This document shows, piece after piece, positions 44,436-53,027 of a stretch of 64,000 bases of DNA. The translations under genes and the position numbers were made by a program. Source of the DNA: Shouchella oshimensis (GTDB lineage: Bacteria; Bacillota; Bacilli; Bacillales; Bacillaceae_D). Where the stretch lies: the NCBI RefSeq assembly GCF_002019765.1, contig NZ_KV917380.1:3426576-3490575 (forward strand). Direction: 5' to 3'. Every line of letters begins with the position of its first letter. Within the stretch, counting starts at the first letter, position 1. The notes below the pieces were generated by a model, which saw only the letters and a list, made by a program, of their open reading frames with translations, was not told where the DNA came from and made no database searches.

Positions 44436-44594
44436 TTACTTGTCACATTGCTGGATAAAATCCAGTTCATTCTGCTCTCTTGCCTTCGCAGTCACCCACT
44501 GAAGGAACATCCACTCTTTCTCGTTAACTTTCCGACCAAGCTGTTCTTCAAAATCAATAATTAACCCACACATGTTATGATCCATTGATTTCAT
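44436..44594 (-). CDS. Small hypothetical protein, 52 residues, upstream of the resistance leader
   Basis: ATG at 44594 with AGGAGG four bases upstream; stop at 44436. The product starts MKSMDHNMCGLIIDFEEQ and is predicted to be mostly helical, amphipathic, with two Cys and two Trp. I know no homologue by name. The strong SD and coding-like composition argue for a real gene. It ends ~50 bases before the promoter of the ABC-F operon and could read through into it. Confidence 0.6.
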   Translation of the reverse strand: MKSMDHNMCGLIIDFEEQLGRKVNEKEWMFLQWVTAKAREQNELDFIQQCDK

Positions 44595-44791
44595 AGGTCC
44601 TCCTGCAAACACCTTTTCTTTATCTTATGTATATACACCGGTAATTGCAAGAGAATTTAGATAATAACGATGTATTTTATTCATTTTATTTATTTTGTTC
44701 ATAAAGTTCACGTTGACTTTACGTTTAGATGTATTAGTATACTAGTGAAAAACAACTAGTTTGACGACAGACAAAGAAAGAAGGCTTTTCT

Positions 44792-45475
44792 ATGATTGGG
44801 ACGTTTGTAAATGTAGCAACAATTCTTATTGGTAGTTTCATAGGAACCGTGTTAAAGAAAGGATTATCAGATCGATTTCATACGATCCTTCTTCAAGGGA
44901 TGGGGCTCGCCGTTATCGGCCTTGGCATTGGTGCCCTTACGACCAATTTACCAAACAGTGCATATCCTGTCTTATTTATTATTAGTATGGCGCTTGGTGG
45001 CATTATTGGGGAGTGGACTCGATTTGAAGATCGGTTTCGTAGCGCCTTATCTTTCATACTTAGAGGACAAGCGAATGAAGGGGTAACGACCGCTATTCTC
45101 CTTTTTTGTGTTGGTACGCTATCAATTGTTGGGCCAATAGAAGCTGCATTAAATGATCAATATACGTATCTTTATTCGAATGCGATACTCGATGGCTTCA
45201 CCTCTATTGTACTTGCCGCAACGTTCGGGTTTAGTATTGCTTTCTCTGCCTTCATTTTGCTTCTTTGGCAAGGAAGTATTTACTTTCTAGCAAGCTTTGC
45301 TTCCCTTTTCTTTACTCCTGAATTACTGACCGAGATTTCAATCATTGGAGGGCTGTTAATACTGAGCACAGGACTAAACATTGTCGGAATCTCTTCCTTT
45401 AAAACGTTAAATTTAGTACCAGCTTTACTCATTCCCGTTCTCTTTTTTATACTAAAAATGGGTATGATCCACTAG
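44792..45475 (+). CDS. DUF554 membrane protein (YdfK/YqgA type)
   Basis: A 227-residue protein with about six or seven hydrophobic segments. DUF554 features are the start MIGTFVNVATILIGSFIGTVLKKGL, GIGALTTN, and FCVGTLSIVGPIEAALN in the middle. The family is widespread and of unknown transport or structural function. Monocistronic; AAAGAAAGAAGG precedes the ATG. Confidence 0.9.
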   Translation: MIGTFVNVATILIGSFIGTVLKKGLSDRFHTILLQGMGLAVIGLGIGALTTNLPNSAYPVLFIISMALGGIIGEWTRFEDRFRSALSFILRGQANEGVTTAILLFCVGTLSIVGPIEAALNDQYTYLYSNAILDGFTSIVLAATFGFSIAFSAFILLLWQGSIYFLASFASLFFTPELLTEISIIGGLLILSTGLNIVGISSFKTLNLVPALLIPVLFFILKMGMIH

Positions 45476-45693
45476 ATTTCCCAAGAAATCGACAATGATC
45501 ATCGTTAATAAAAAGCTCTTGTAACAGGTATTTTCTCTATTTGAAGGATTCATTCAGTGAGTAATGCCATGCTCTCAAACCTTTTATAACGGCTTAACAA
45601 ACCGTACATTTCCCAATATCAGTTACGCTTATTTTTGTTGGCTGCCGGGTAACTCTCTTCATGTACAACAAAATATTGAAGGGAGTTTTTATT

Positions 45694-46383
45694 ATGAAAA
45701 CCTGGTTTTACAGCCTTACCACCTCCATTCTTTTTTTCCTTATTTTGGCTGGAGGAAGTTCTTATGCACATGCATCGACAGACGCGGCAAAAGTCCACGC
45801 AACTCCACCGGAGAATGTTTACTACGAAGAGTTGAACGGTCTGTTTATTGAGTTACCTTACGCAGAAGATCTTGTAAACGTTGAAAAGGAAAACGATACT
45901 CTCTTTATTAGAGATCTCACAACCAATGACCTATTGGAACAAATCACCCTACGAAATACCGTCCAAGCAGCAGATGATCATCCGCTTTTACCTCCACCGA
46001 TAACGGTGCCACCAACTGAAGAATTTATGGAAATGTTCTCCACAAGGGAGTACAACGGGCTTGAAGTTGTTTTAAATGTACGGTTTGTTGTCACTAAAAA
46101 TGCTGAAGGTATTTATGAAGAAGTTGTCGACATTCGCGATGCATGGTGGACAACAGGGAGCGGTCCCCATACTTTAGAAGATTCAAATACGGATATTCTT
46201 CATGGTGATTTTCCAGTAAGAGAGTTTACTGTAACGGGACAAACAACCATCGTCACACAAATCGATGCTAGTGCTCGTGCTGGCTTTGAAGCGGCAGGAT
46301 TTAGTGTCGGAGTTGACGTTTCAGGAACTTATTATGCTCGTATGACAGTCCGAGACACAATGGTGTTTGATTTATTTTCATAA
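45694..46383 (+). CDS. Secreted protein of unknown function
   Basis: A 229-residue protein with a Sec signal peptide (FFLILAGGSSYAHA, cut near residue 26). The mature part is a beta-rich acidic domain with Thr/Val-rich strands toward the end (REFTVTGQTTIVTQIDASARAG, YYARMTVRDTMV). No Cys, no LPxTG and no lipobox, so it is probably released. The frame is open to 45661, but AAGGGAG precedes the ATG at 45694. The function is unknown. Confidence 0.8.
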   Translation: MKTWFYSLTTSILFFLILAGGSSYAHASTDAAKVHATPPENVYYEELNGLFIELPYAEDLVNVEKENDTLFIRDLTTNDLLEQITLRNTVQAADDHPLLPPPITVPPTEEFMEMFSTREYNGLEVVLNVRFVVTKNAEGIYEEVVDIRDAWWTTGSGPHTLEDSNTDILHGDFPVREFTVTGQTTIVTQIDASARAGFEAAGFSVGVDVSGTYYARMTVRDTMVFDLFS

Positions 46384-46388
46384 GAAGT

Positions 46389-46415
46389 AGACCGCTCTTT
46401 TAGTTGAGCGGTCTT
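46389..46415. terminator. Terminator between convergent genes
   Basis: AGACCGCTC (46389-46397) pairs with GAGCGGTCT (46406-46414), with T after it on the plus strand. It touches the stop codon of the minus-strand gene. Confidence 0.85.
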
Positions 46416-46747
46416 TATAATAGTGGATAAACAAGCTTAATAATGAAGTAGGTTACGACAATAGCACCAATCCCCTCTATTACTCTCCTCATTTTAGATT
46501 TATGATCGAGACGTTTCTGTAGCTTTCTTTCCCTTTCAATCTGTTTATCTTCTGACTGCAATAGCCACACAACAGTCGTAACGATATAACTAGCTAAAAC
46601 GGTAATCAGTAGTTGACGAATACTAGGGACACCCTTTTCCATAGCAACATTCGCCAGAATCATACCCGTTACTACCGCAACAGGTAAGAAGACAAATGTT
46701 TTTATCACTACTTTCTTTCGAAGCTTTTCCTCTTCTAAAAAATTCAA
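46415..46747 (-). CDS. Small membrane protein, 110 residues
   Basis: Three hydrophobic segments (TFVFLPVAVVTGMILANVAM, LLITVLASYIVTTVVWLL, and IEGIGAIVVTYFIIKLVYPLL) separated by a charged loop rich in Arg and Lys. No family recognised. It is convergent with the secreted-protein gene and divergent from the PTS activator. Confidence 0.7.
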   Translation of the reverse strand: MNFLEEEKLRKKVVIKTFVFLPVAVVTGMILANVAMEKGVPSIRQLLITVLASYIVTTVVWLLQSEDKQIERERKLQKRLDHKSKMRRVIEGIGAIVVTYFIIKLVYPLL

Positions 46748-46932
46748 CTCATACCAGCTCCTTCCTCTTTATTCCTCTATTTCCCTATTCCCTTTTATTT
46801 ACATAAAAAACCGCTATAATGCTCTTAATAGAGTCTTCTCCATGCTCTGTTAGCCCATTGCCACATATGTGCTATTTTTCAGTCTTTGGAAGAATTTTAG
46901 TTACCGCTATTATAAAGACAAGGGTGATGCCT

Positions 46933-48840
46933 ATGTTGACCTCTAGACAAAAATCGATTTTGCTTACATTACTTGAAAGCGATCACTTTGTCACTATTGA
47001 ATTCTTAGCCAAATGGTTAAATATTAGTAGCCGAACCATTCGCTATGACTTAGATGCGATCGATACCAGCTTAGAATCTATTCAAGTGACAACGACTAGA
47101 ATGCCAGGAAAAGGCGTTCGCTTAAGGGTTGGAGACGACAAACGTCCTTACCTGTTCGAGTTAATTGAAGGAAAGCAAGAAAGTACAGACAAGCATACTC
47201 AACGACTAATGATGAGTCTGTTCGTCACAATTAATGGAACGTTTACGATTCAAGAGCTTGCGGATCAATTCTTTTTAAGTCGCTCAAGTGTCCACAAATA
47301 CTTGGTTGATGTGGAAGAATGGCTTGATCACTTTGATTTGCAACTTGTCAAACAGGCTTGGAAAGGATTTCAAGTCATTGGTACTGAACGAAGCCTGCGA
47401 TTTGCATTTTATCAAATGCTCGGAGACAAACGAGCCGATTTGGATCGAATTGAGGACTGGTTAAATGTTAATGAACGTGAAATGGAGCTTATGAAAACAT
47501 GGCTTTCGCTTGTTCAAACAGAGCGAGGTGTACATTATAGTGAATCCTCCATCGATGTCTTCACGCTTTTCTTATGTTGGTGGAAAAAACAAATCACCGC
47601 AAAAAGCTATGTATTTGTACCAAAAGAACACCGGCATAAGCGCCACTTTCATTTAGGTGTCATTGGTACGTTTATTAAAGATCATGTAGAAGACGAGCGT
47701 TCCGTTTTACATGAATCTGCGTTTCTTGATGATTTATTTGATCAGGCAAAAGTCGTTTCGTATCAGAAAGGAACGTCCCATTTCAGAAAAAACAGCCGAG
47801 AGAGTCAGTTCTGTGAGCACTTATTGTCTCAACTATCAACCGTTCTGCATACAAATTTTCTTGCAGATGAAAAACTGACGAATGATTTAACACACCACAT
47901 CAAAGCTGCATTTATGCGGATGTCACAAGGTGTGGAAATTGAAAATCCCTACACCGAAGAAATTAAAGTTCGGTATCGCGCCATTTATGAAATGGTTTTT
48001 CAACTAACATACAATATGGGGATTCATTTATTAGCAAGCGAAGTCGCCTATATTACGATGCACATTAGCGCCGCTTACGAGCGGAGCAGAAGCCGTGACT
48101 TTTTACCAACCGTAATGGTTGTCTGTTCATCAGGGCTTGCAGCATCGTCCATCTTAACAACAAAGCTAGAGCAAATTGAGCCTGGTTTTCACATTATTCA
48201 TGTAGTCCGAACCCAAGATCTTGAGCAAGTTCTACAAGAAACAAGTCCTGATTTTATCTTGACCACTCAGGAAATTTCCATTCCACACTGGCATCAGACG
48301 AAACGGTTTCGTGTCAGTCCATTACTCAGTGACCAAGATAAGCGATTGATTCAACACGAGGCTCATAAAATTGTGAATCGCAAACAGCTAGCTTCCTTTA
48401 ATGAGGTCTACGGAAACGCTTCATTAGTAGAACCTTCTTTGTTTGATGAAAAAATACACACGATTAAGACAAACGATTGGCGAGACGCCATCACATTAGC
48501 GTCCGAACCCCTTCTCGCTGCAGGCTATATTGAACAAAGCTACATTCAAGAAATGATTATGTCTGTAGAACGAAATGGAACCTATATGGTGTTCCTTCCG
48601 AAAGTGGCTTTTGTTCATGCAAGCCCTGAGCATGTAAAAAAAGAAGGCATTAGTTTAACGATACTCGAACACGAGATTGAATTTGGCGACCTTAATCCTG
48701 AACAAGTCACGATGATTATCGTCCTCGCTATGAAGGAAGCGCATAACCAAGATTTTATACAGCTCTTTCACTATCTAGAAAACGAAACATCTCGAACACA
48801 GCTGTTACAAAAATGGATTGGAAGAAAGGACGCGACATGA
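46933..48840 (+). CDS. PRD-containing transcriptional activator of a PTS operon (BglG/MtlR type)
   Basis: A 635-residue multidomain regulator. Two helix-turn-helix domains come first (SRQKSILLTLLESDHFVTIEFLAKWLNISSRTIRYDL and a Mga-like one near residue 100). PTS-regulation domains with phosphorylatable His follow (YITMHISAAYERS). A EIIB-like domain has VVCSSGLAASSILTTKL near residue 395, and the C-terminal part is EIIA-like (AFVHASPEHV). Regulators of this sort are activated or silenced by phosphorylation from the PTS they control. The ATG at 46933 has AAGGGTG seven bases upstream. It overlaps the EIIA gene by four bases. Confidence 0.92.
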   Translation: MLTSRQKSILLTLLESDHFVTIEFLAKWLNISSRTIRYDLDAIDTSLESIQVTTTRMPGKGVRLRVGDDKRPYLFELIEGKQESTDKHTQRLMMSLFVTINGTFTIQELADQFFLSRSSVHKYLVDVEEWLDHFDLQLVKQAWKGFQVIGTERSLRFAFYQMLGDKRADLDRIEDWLNVNEREMELMKTWLSLVQTERGVHYSESSIDVFTLFLCWWKKQITAKSYVFVPKEHRHKRHFHLGVIGTFIKDHVEDERSVLHESAFLDDLFDQAKVVSYQKGTSHFRKNSRESQFCEHLLSQLSTVLHTNFLADEKLTNDLTHHIKAAFMRMSQGVEIENPYTEEIKVRYRAIYEMVFQLTYNMGIHLLASEVAYITMHISAAYERSRSRDFLPTVMVVCSSGLAASSILTTKLEQIEPGFHIIHVVRTQDLEQVLQETSPDFILTTQEISIPHWHQTKRFRVSPLLSDQDKRLIQHEAHKIVNRKQLASFNEVYGNASLVEPSLFDEKIHTIKTNDWRDAITLASEPLLAAGYIEQSYIQEMIMSVERNGTYMVFLPKVAFVHASPEHVKKEGISLTILEHEIEFGDLNPEQVTMIIVLAMKEAHNQDFIQLFHYLENETSRTQLLQKWIGRKDAT

Positions 48841-49271
48841 TGCCTACATGGATACGAAAAGAACATGTTGCCGTTAACGTAAAAGCAAGCAACTGGGAAG
48901 AAGCTATTCAAGCGTCTGGATCTTTGCTGTTAAGTACTGGAGCCATTACGCAAGAGTATATCGCTCAAATGATTCATTCTGTCAAAGAAAATGGACCATA
49001 CATTGTGATTGGTCCTGGTATCGCCATGGCACATGCTAGACCAAGTGAAGCCGTACATGAGGATGCTATCTCACTAGCAATACTTGACGAGGCTGTGTCA
49101 TTCGGAAGCGAACAAAATGACCCTGTTGATCTTGTGTTCTCGTTTTCTGCAACTGGAACAGAAGCACATTTGAAGCTTATTGAACGGCTTTCAAGCGTAC
49201 TCATTAATGAAGAAAAAGTCGAACAACTGCGCCACGCTCAATCAAAAGAAGAGATTTTCAACTTAATGTAA
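48837..49271 (+). CDS. PTS EIIA component, mannitol/fructose-ascorbate type
   Basis: A 144-residue EIIA (PTS_EIIA type 2) with the phospho-histidine in GIAMAHARPSEAV near residue 67 and DPVDLVFSFSATGTEAHLKLIERLSSVL. It passes phosphate from HPr to the EIIB protein of the next gene. The start lies in the stop of the activator gene (ATGATG at 48837-48842, either one possible). Confidence 0.92.
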   Translation: MMPTWIRKEHVAVNVKASNWEEAIQASGSLLLSTGAITQEYIAQMIHSVKENGPYIVIGPGIAMAHARPSEAVHEDAISLAILDEAVSFGSEQNDPVDLVFSFSATGTEAHLKLIERLSSVLINEEKVEQLRHAQSKEEIFNLM

Positions 49272-49286
49272 AGGAGAGGTAAAAAA

Positions 49287-49568
49287 ATGGCTAAAGTAAA
49301 AATTATGACAGTATGTGGTTTCGGGCTTGGGTCTTCAATGGTGTTGAAAATGAATTTAGATGGGGTTCTAAAAGAGCTTGGCATTCAAGCAGATGTATTT
49401 ACAGGTGATGTCGGCTCTGCCCAAAGCACCCCAGCTGATTATATTTTCACAAGTAAAGAATTAGGCGAAAAACTGCAAAAAACGGTTAACAAGCCGGTTA
49501 TTATTATCAATAGCTTTGTGAACAAAGCAGAAATCAAAGAAAAAGTTGAGGCGGAACTTCAGGCATAA
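49287..49568 (+). CDS. PTS EIIB component, ascorbate (UlaB/SgaB) type
   Basis: A 93-residue EIIB with the phospho-cysteine in MTVCGFGLGSSMVLKMN at residue ~9, the usual motif of lactate/ascorbate-type EIIB. Takes phosphate from EIIA and passes it to the sugar carried by EIIC. GGAGAGG precedes the ATG. Confidence 0.93.
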   Translation: MAKVKIMTVCGFGLGSSMVLKMNLDGVLKELGIQADVFTGDVGSAQSTPADYIFTSKELGEKLQKTVNKPVIIINSFVNKAEIKEKVEAELQA

Positions 49569-49608
49569 TGCCTACGTTCCTTCCAACTATAATAAGGGGG
49601 GGTTCTTT

Positions 49609-50892
49609 ATGCAAACAGGAATGGATTTTCTTATTGAGGTTATTCGTGAACCAGCTATCTTCTTAGGTCTTATCGCTCTTACAGGACTGTTGCTGCTTCG
49701 AAAAGATTTTTCTTCAGTCGTTTCAGGTACTGCAAAAACGGTTATTGGCGTTGTCATTCTGACTCAAGGTACGAATATTTTAATGAACTCCATTGCACCA
49801 TTAACAGAGGGCTTTAATGTCATGTACAACATTGATAACCCGGAGGTTGCTCCTGCCCTAGGGGCCGATACCATTCTGAGTCAATACGGTACACAAATTG
49901 GTCTTGCGATGTTAATTGCCTTTCTTATTAATTTAGTCGTTGCCCGCTTTACACCTATTAAGCACGTTTTCTTAACAGGGCATATGCTGTTTTGGTTCCC
50001 TTTTATCTTTGTTGCAGTCGGTATTGAAAACGATTTATCCAATACGCAACTCGTTCTATTTGCTTCTATTTTAACAGCTCTTTATATTATTATTGCTCCA
50101 GCTTTATTACGACCTTTTGTTCGAAAAGTAACTCAGTCAGATGATTTTATTATTGGTCATCCAACAACCATACTTTCCTTAATTGCAGGGATGGTTGGGA
50201 AACTTTTTGGGACAAAAGGAAGATCGTCTGAGGATATTAAATTTCCAAGTTCAACGGAATTTCTTCGTGAAATCAGCATCACCTCTTCCATTGTCATGTT
50301 CTTTGTTTACATCGTAGTCAGTATAATTATTGGTTTTGATACGGCTTCAACAGCTTTTGGTGCAGAACAAAACCTGGTCATTTATAGCGTTATGCAAGGG
50401 ATCCTTTTTGGAGCTGGGTTAACGGTTCTATTGCTTGGTGTAAGAATGATGCTTGCTGAGATCATTCCAGCCTTCCAAGGAATTTCACAAAAATGGATAC
50501 CAAATGCTGTACCAGCACTCGACGCACCTATTTTATTCCCTTATGCACCTAATGCTGTCTTAATCGGATTTGTTGTCTCGATGATTACATCAGTTGCAAC
50601 CATTTTTATCACAGGTAGTATGGGGGTCTTCTCTTTCGTTATTGTTCCTTTAACGATTACGTGTTTCTTTGAAATTGGAACGGCCGCCATTATTGCCAAC
50701 GGACAAGGTGGATTAAGAGGCGCCATTGCTGGTTCTGCTGTAGCTGGTGTTGTCATGATCTTGCTTGTCGGTCTATCTGTTCCTATTTTAAGTGGAACAG
50801 CCGCTGATTGGATTGTCATCTTCGGCGGAAACGACTTTTCACTCTGGAGTTTCTTAGGTGATCTCATTGCACGTCTTTTCCCTGGAGGATAA
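49609..50892 (+). CDS. PTS EIIC component, ascorbate (UlaA/SgaT) family
   Basis: A 427-residue membrane protein with about ten to twelve hydrophobic segments. UlaA-family features are IREPAIFLGLIALTGLLLLRKDFSSVVSGTAKTVIGVVIL, FLTGHMLFWFPFIFVA and ALDAPILFPYAPNAVLIGF. It should carry a sugar or sugar acid and hand it over phosphorylated. The true start is the ATG at 49609 behind GGGGGGG, not the earlier in-frame codon inside the EIIB end. The substrate may not be ascorbate: no ulaG, ulaD or similar gene is present. Confidence 0.93.
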   Translation: MQTGMDFLIEVIREPAIFLGLIALTGLLLLRKDFSSVVSGTAKTVIGVVILTQGTNILMNSIAPLTEGFNVMYNIDNPEVAPALGADTILSQYGTQIGLAMLIAFLINLVVARFTPIKHVFLTGHMLFWFPFIFVAVGIENDLSNTQLVLFASILTALYIIIAPALLRPFVRKVTQSDDFIIGHPTTILSLIAGMVGKLFGTKGRSSEDIKFPSSTEFLREISITSSIVMFFVYIVVSIIIGFDTASTAFGAEQNLVIYSVMQGILFGAGLTVLLLGVRMMLAEIIPAFQGISQKWIPNAVPALDAPILFPYAPNAVLIGFVVSMITSVATIFITGSMGVFSFVIVPLTITCFFEIGTAAIIANGQGGLRGAIAGSAVAGVVMILLVGLSVPILSGTAADWIVIFGGNDFSLWSFLGDLIARLFPGG

Positions 50893-50896
50893 CGAA

Positions 50897-51637
50897 ATGT
50901 CTTATATAAAACAATATTATCAATCTATTGAGCACATCCTTACCCGGATTTTACAAGAACAAGAATCCATTCTTGAACAAGCGGCAACGTTAATGGATGA
51001 GGCAGTCGAAAACGGGCGCTCTCTCTATATCTTTGGGGCTTCCCACGCAGGAATTGTGGCTGAAGATGCGTTTTATCGTGCAGGAGGACTTGCCCTCTTT
51101 AACCCACTCTTTAGTCCTGCATTAATGCTAAATGTCGAACCCATTACACTTACTTCTAAAATGGAACGATTAGAAGGATATGGCCAAATCATTCTGGATT
51201 CAAAGCCTGTTCAACAAGGCGATGTTGTCTTTATTCACTCTGTATCAGGACGTAATCCTGTCGCAATTGATTTAGCCATTGAAGCAAAAGCACGAGGAAT
51301 GATCGTCATTTCGTTGACGAATCTGACCTATTCAAGGAGCGTACCTTCTCGTCACTCTTCCGGTAAACGATTGTTTGAAGTGAGTGACCTTGTTATGGAT
51401 AATTATGGAGAACCTGGAGATGCAACGGTGTCCATTCAATCGCTCACACAGAAAGTGGCTCCGACATCTACGATTTCTGGAAGCTTTATCATTCATTCCA
51501 TCGTACTCAAATTCATTGAAAAGCTAGAAGCAAAAGGGAAAGATGTCCCCGTCTTCCGAAGCGCAAACATGGATGGTGGAGACGACTATAATGAGCAAAT
51601 GATAAAGAACTATAAAAATCAAATTCACTATATGTAA
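50897..51637 (+). CDS. SIS-domain (phosphosugar-binding/isomerase-like) protein
   Basis: A 246-residue protein with a helical start and a SIS domain: LYIFGASHAGIVAEDAFYRAGG, DVVFIHSVSGRNPVAIDLAIEAKARGMIVISLTN. The type is that of sugar-isomerase-domain proteins of COG4821. It follows the EIIC gene by four bases and so probably binds or isomerises the phosphorylated sugar brought in by the PTS; it is the only candidate enzyme in the operon. A terminator follows. Confidence 0.88.
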   Translation: MSYIKQYYQSIEHILTRILQEQESILEQAATLMDEAVENGRSLYIFGASHAGIVAEDAFYRAGGLALFNPLFSPALMLNVEPITLTSKMERLEGYGQIILDSKPVQQGDVVFIHSVSGRNPVAIDLAIEAKARGMIVISLTNLTYSRSVPSRHSSGKRLFEVSDLVMDNYGEPGDATVSIQSLTQKVAPTSTISGSFIIHSIVLKFIEKLEAKGKDVPVFRSANMDGGDDYNEQMIKNYKNQIHYM

Positions 51638-51640
51638 TAG

Positions 51641-51670
51641 AAAAGCAGCTCCTTAATAGGGGCTGCTTTT
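51641..51670 (+). terminator. Terminator of the PTS operon
   Basis: AAAAGCAGC (51641-51649) pairs with GCTGCTTTT (near 51662-51670). Confidence 0.88.
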
Positions 51671-51807
51671 CTTCATCGCTTTTCTTCATCGCTTCCCCTC
51701 ATTACCAGATTAAATATTTCCCAACCTGTCTCTACATTGATGAATAAACTCTACCAAACCCTTGTCACTCTAACCTTTTTCACGCACTTCTATTTCACCA
51801 ACTCTAA

Positions 51808-51855
51808 ATGTATATGCTACATACAAGTTTTTTGCAATGTGTTAAGATGCTACAT
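51808..51855 (+). promoter_or_regulatory. Candidate operator of the Rrf2 regulator gene
   Basis: ATGTA-TATGC-TACAT (51808-51822) is a perfect inverted repeat, and the nonamer ATGCTACAT occurs at 51814-51822 and again at 51847-51855. They lie 65-110 bases before the gene, where an autoregulatory protein could bind. Confidence 0.45.
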
Positions 51856-51919
51856 TGTTAGTAGAAACAGAATTTTAAAAAGAGAGAAAAAACACACACA
51901 ATGAAAAGAGGGAGAGTCC

Positions 51920-52372
51920 ATGCAATTGACCATTTTCACCGATACATCTTTACGAACATTGATGTACTTAGGGATAAAAGAGAATGAAATTATTACATTA
52001 AATGAGATTTCTACAGTTTATGATGTCTCGATTAATCATCTAAAAAAAATTGCGTGGGAGTTAAACAAGTCAGGCTACATTGATTCGGTAAACGGACGAA
52101 ACGGTGGGTATAAACTAGCACAATCCCCAGAGTATATACAAATCGGAAACATCATTCGTAAGTATGAGAACTTGGAGCTTGTTACGTGCATGAAAAAAGA
52201 CGGTTTTTGTGCTTTAGAACCCGCCTGTAAATTAAAACGAGCGCTACAAGAAGCGCTCGATGCCTATCTGAATGTGCTTGATCAATACACACTTTCTGAT
52301 TTGTTAACAAATCAAGATGAGCTGGTAGAAGCATTGTTCAGCGACTATAAAATGAAGGCCATTCAACATTAA
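51920..52372 (+). CDS. Rrf2-family transcriptional regulator, probably iron-sulfur (NsrR-like)
   Basis: A 150-residue regulator. The winged helix-turn-helix covers about residues 1-65 (LNEISTVYDVSINHLKKIAWELNKSGYIDSVNGRNGGYKLA), and the cluster-ligand cysteines are in LVTCMKKDGFCALEPACKLKRALQEAL (three Cys, spacing C-x7-C-x6-C). This is the NsrR/IscR-type iron-sulfur site, most like NsrR, which senses nitric oxide. No target gene is adjacent: upstream is the PTS terminator, downstream the convergent sortase gene, whose end it overlaps by four bases. Confidence 0.9.
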   Translation: MQLTIFTDTSLRTLMYLGIKENEIITLNEISTVYDVSINHLKKIAWELNKSGYIDSVNGRNGGYKLAQSPEYIQIGNIIRKYENLELVTCMKKDGFCALEPACKLKRALQEALDAYLNVLDQYTLSDLLTNQDELVEALFSDYKMKAIQH

Positions 52373-53013
52373 TCTATTGGATAAGCATAAATAACGAATC
52401 GTTCTGGGGCGTGGTTGATGAAGTCAAAGGGGTAGCAAGTTGTGACTACCAATACTTCTTCACCCATCTCCCGAATGACCGTTCGATCATCAGCATCTAC
52501 GATCTCTGTCTCCTCTATTTTATATCGGAAAGAACCGTATTCCATATGCACAATAAAAAGATCACCTATCTCTAATTGACCGAAATCGCGAAAAACCGTA
52601 TCTCGGTGCCCTGACAAAAGGATTTGTTCATCGCCACCTGGTAATACAGAATCACGGTAATGACCAACCCCCCGCTGCAACTCTTCTGGATTCGTCCCTT
52701 CTACAATAGGAAGCTGTCGATCTAAAGACTCAATCTCTAAAATAGCGAAAGCATCGCCTTGGTTAATCTCTATTGATTGAAAAGACTCTCTTGCATACTC
52801 ATCACTTGGCGAAAGAAAGGAACTCTGCGGCTCCTCCTTGTTTGTCATAGTTAAGTTCAATTGATCCAATGCGCCATTGTTCCCCAAATCAACAAACAAT
52901 CGCTCTTGGGCTTCTACCATTGACTGATCTTGCATAGACTTTGTCTGATAGTAGTCATACCCGAACCAAACAAGCAGGCACATGCCAACTACTATTAAGC
53001 TATTGCCAACCAT
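52369..53013 (-). CDS. Class D sortase
   Basis: A 214-residue transpeptidase anchored by one N-terminal membrane helix (NSLIVVGMCLLVWFGYDY). The catalytic His is in LSGHRDTVFRDFGQLEIGD near residue 125, the Cys in VVTTCYPFDF near residue 188 and the Arg in PERFVIYA. Class D is suggested by the compact form and by the LPKTA-type substrate in the same operon. It would cut that motif and attach the protein to peptidoglycan. The ATG at 53013 has only a weak SD; an in-frame ATT at 53028 overlaps the stop of the upstream gene and has AAAGGGGGG seven bases upstream, so an ATT start is possible. Confidence 0.9.
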   Translation of the reverse strand: MVGNSLIVVGMCLLVWFGYDYYQTKSMQDQSMVEAQERLFVDLGNNGALDQLNLTMTNKEEPQSSFLSPSDEYARESFQSIEINQGDAFAILEIESLDRQLPIVEGTNPEELQRGVGHYRDSVLPGGDEQILLSGHRDTVFRDFGQLEIGDLFIVHMEYGSFRYKIEETEIVDADDRTVIREMGEEVLVVTTCYPFDFINHAPERFVIYAYPID

Positions 53014-53027
53014 TTTCCACGCTCTAA

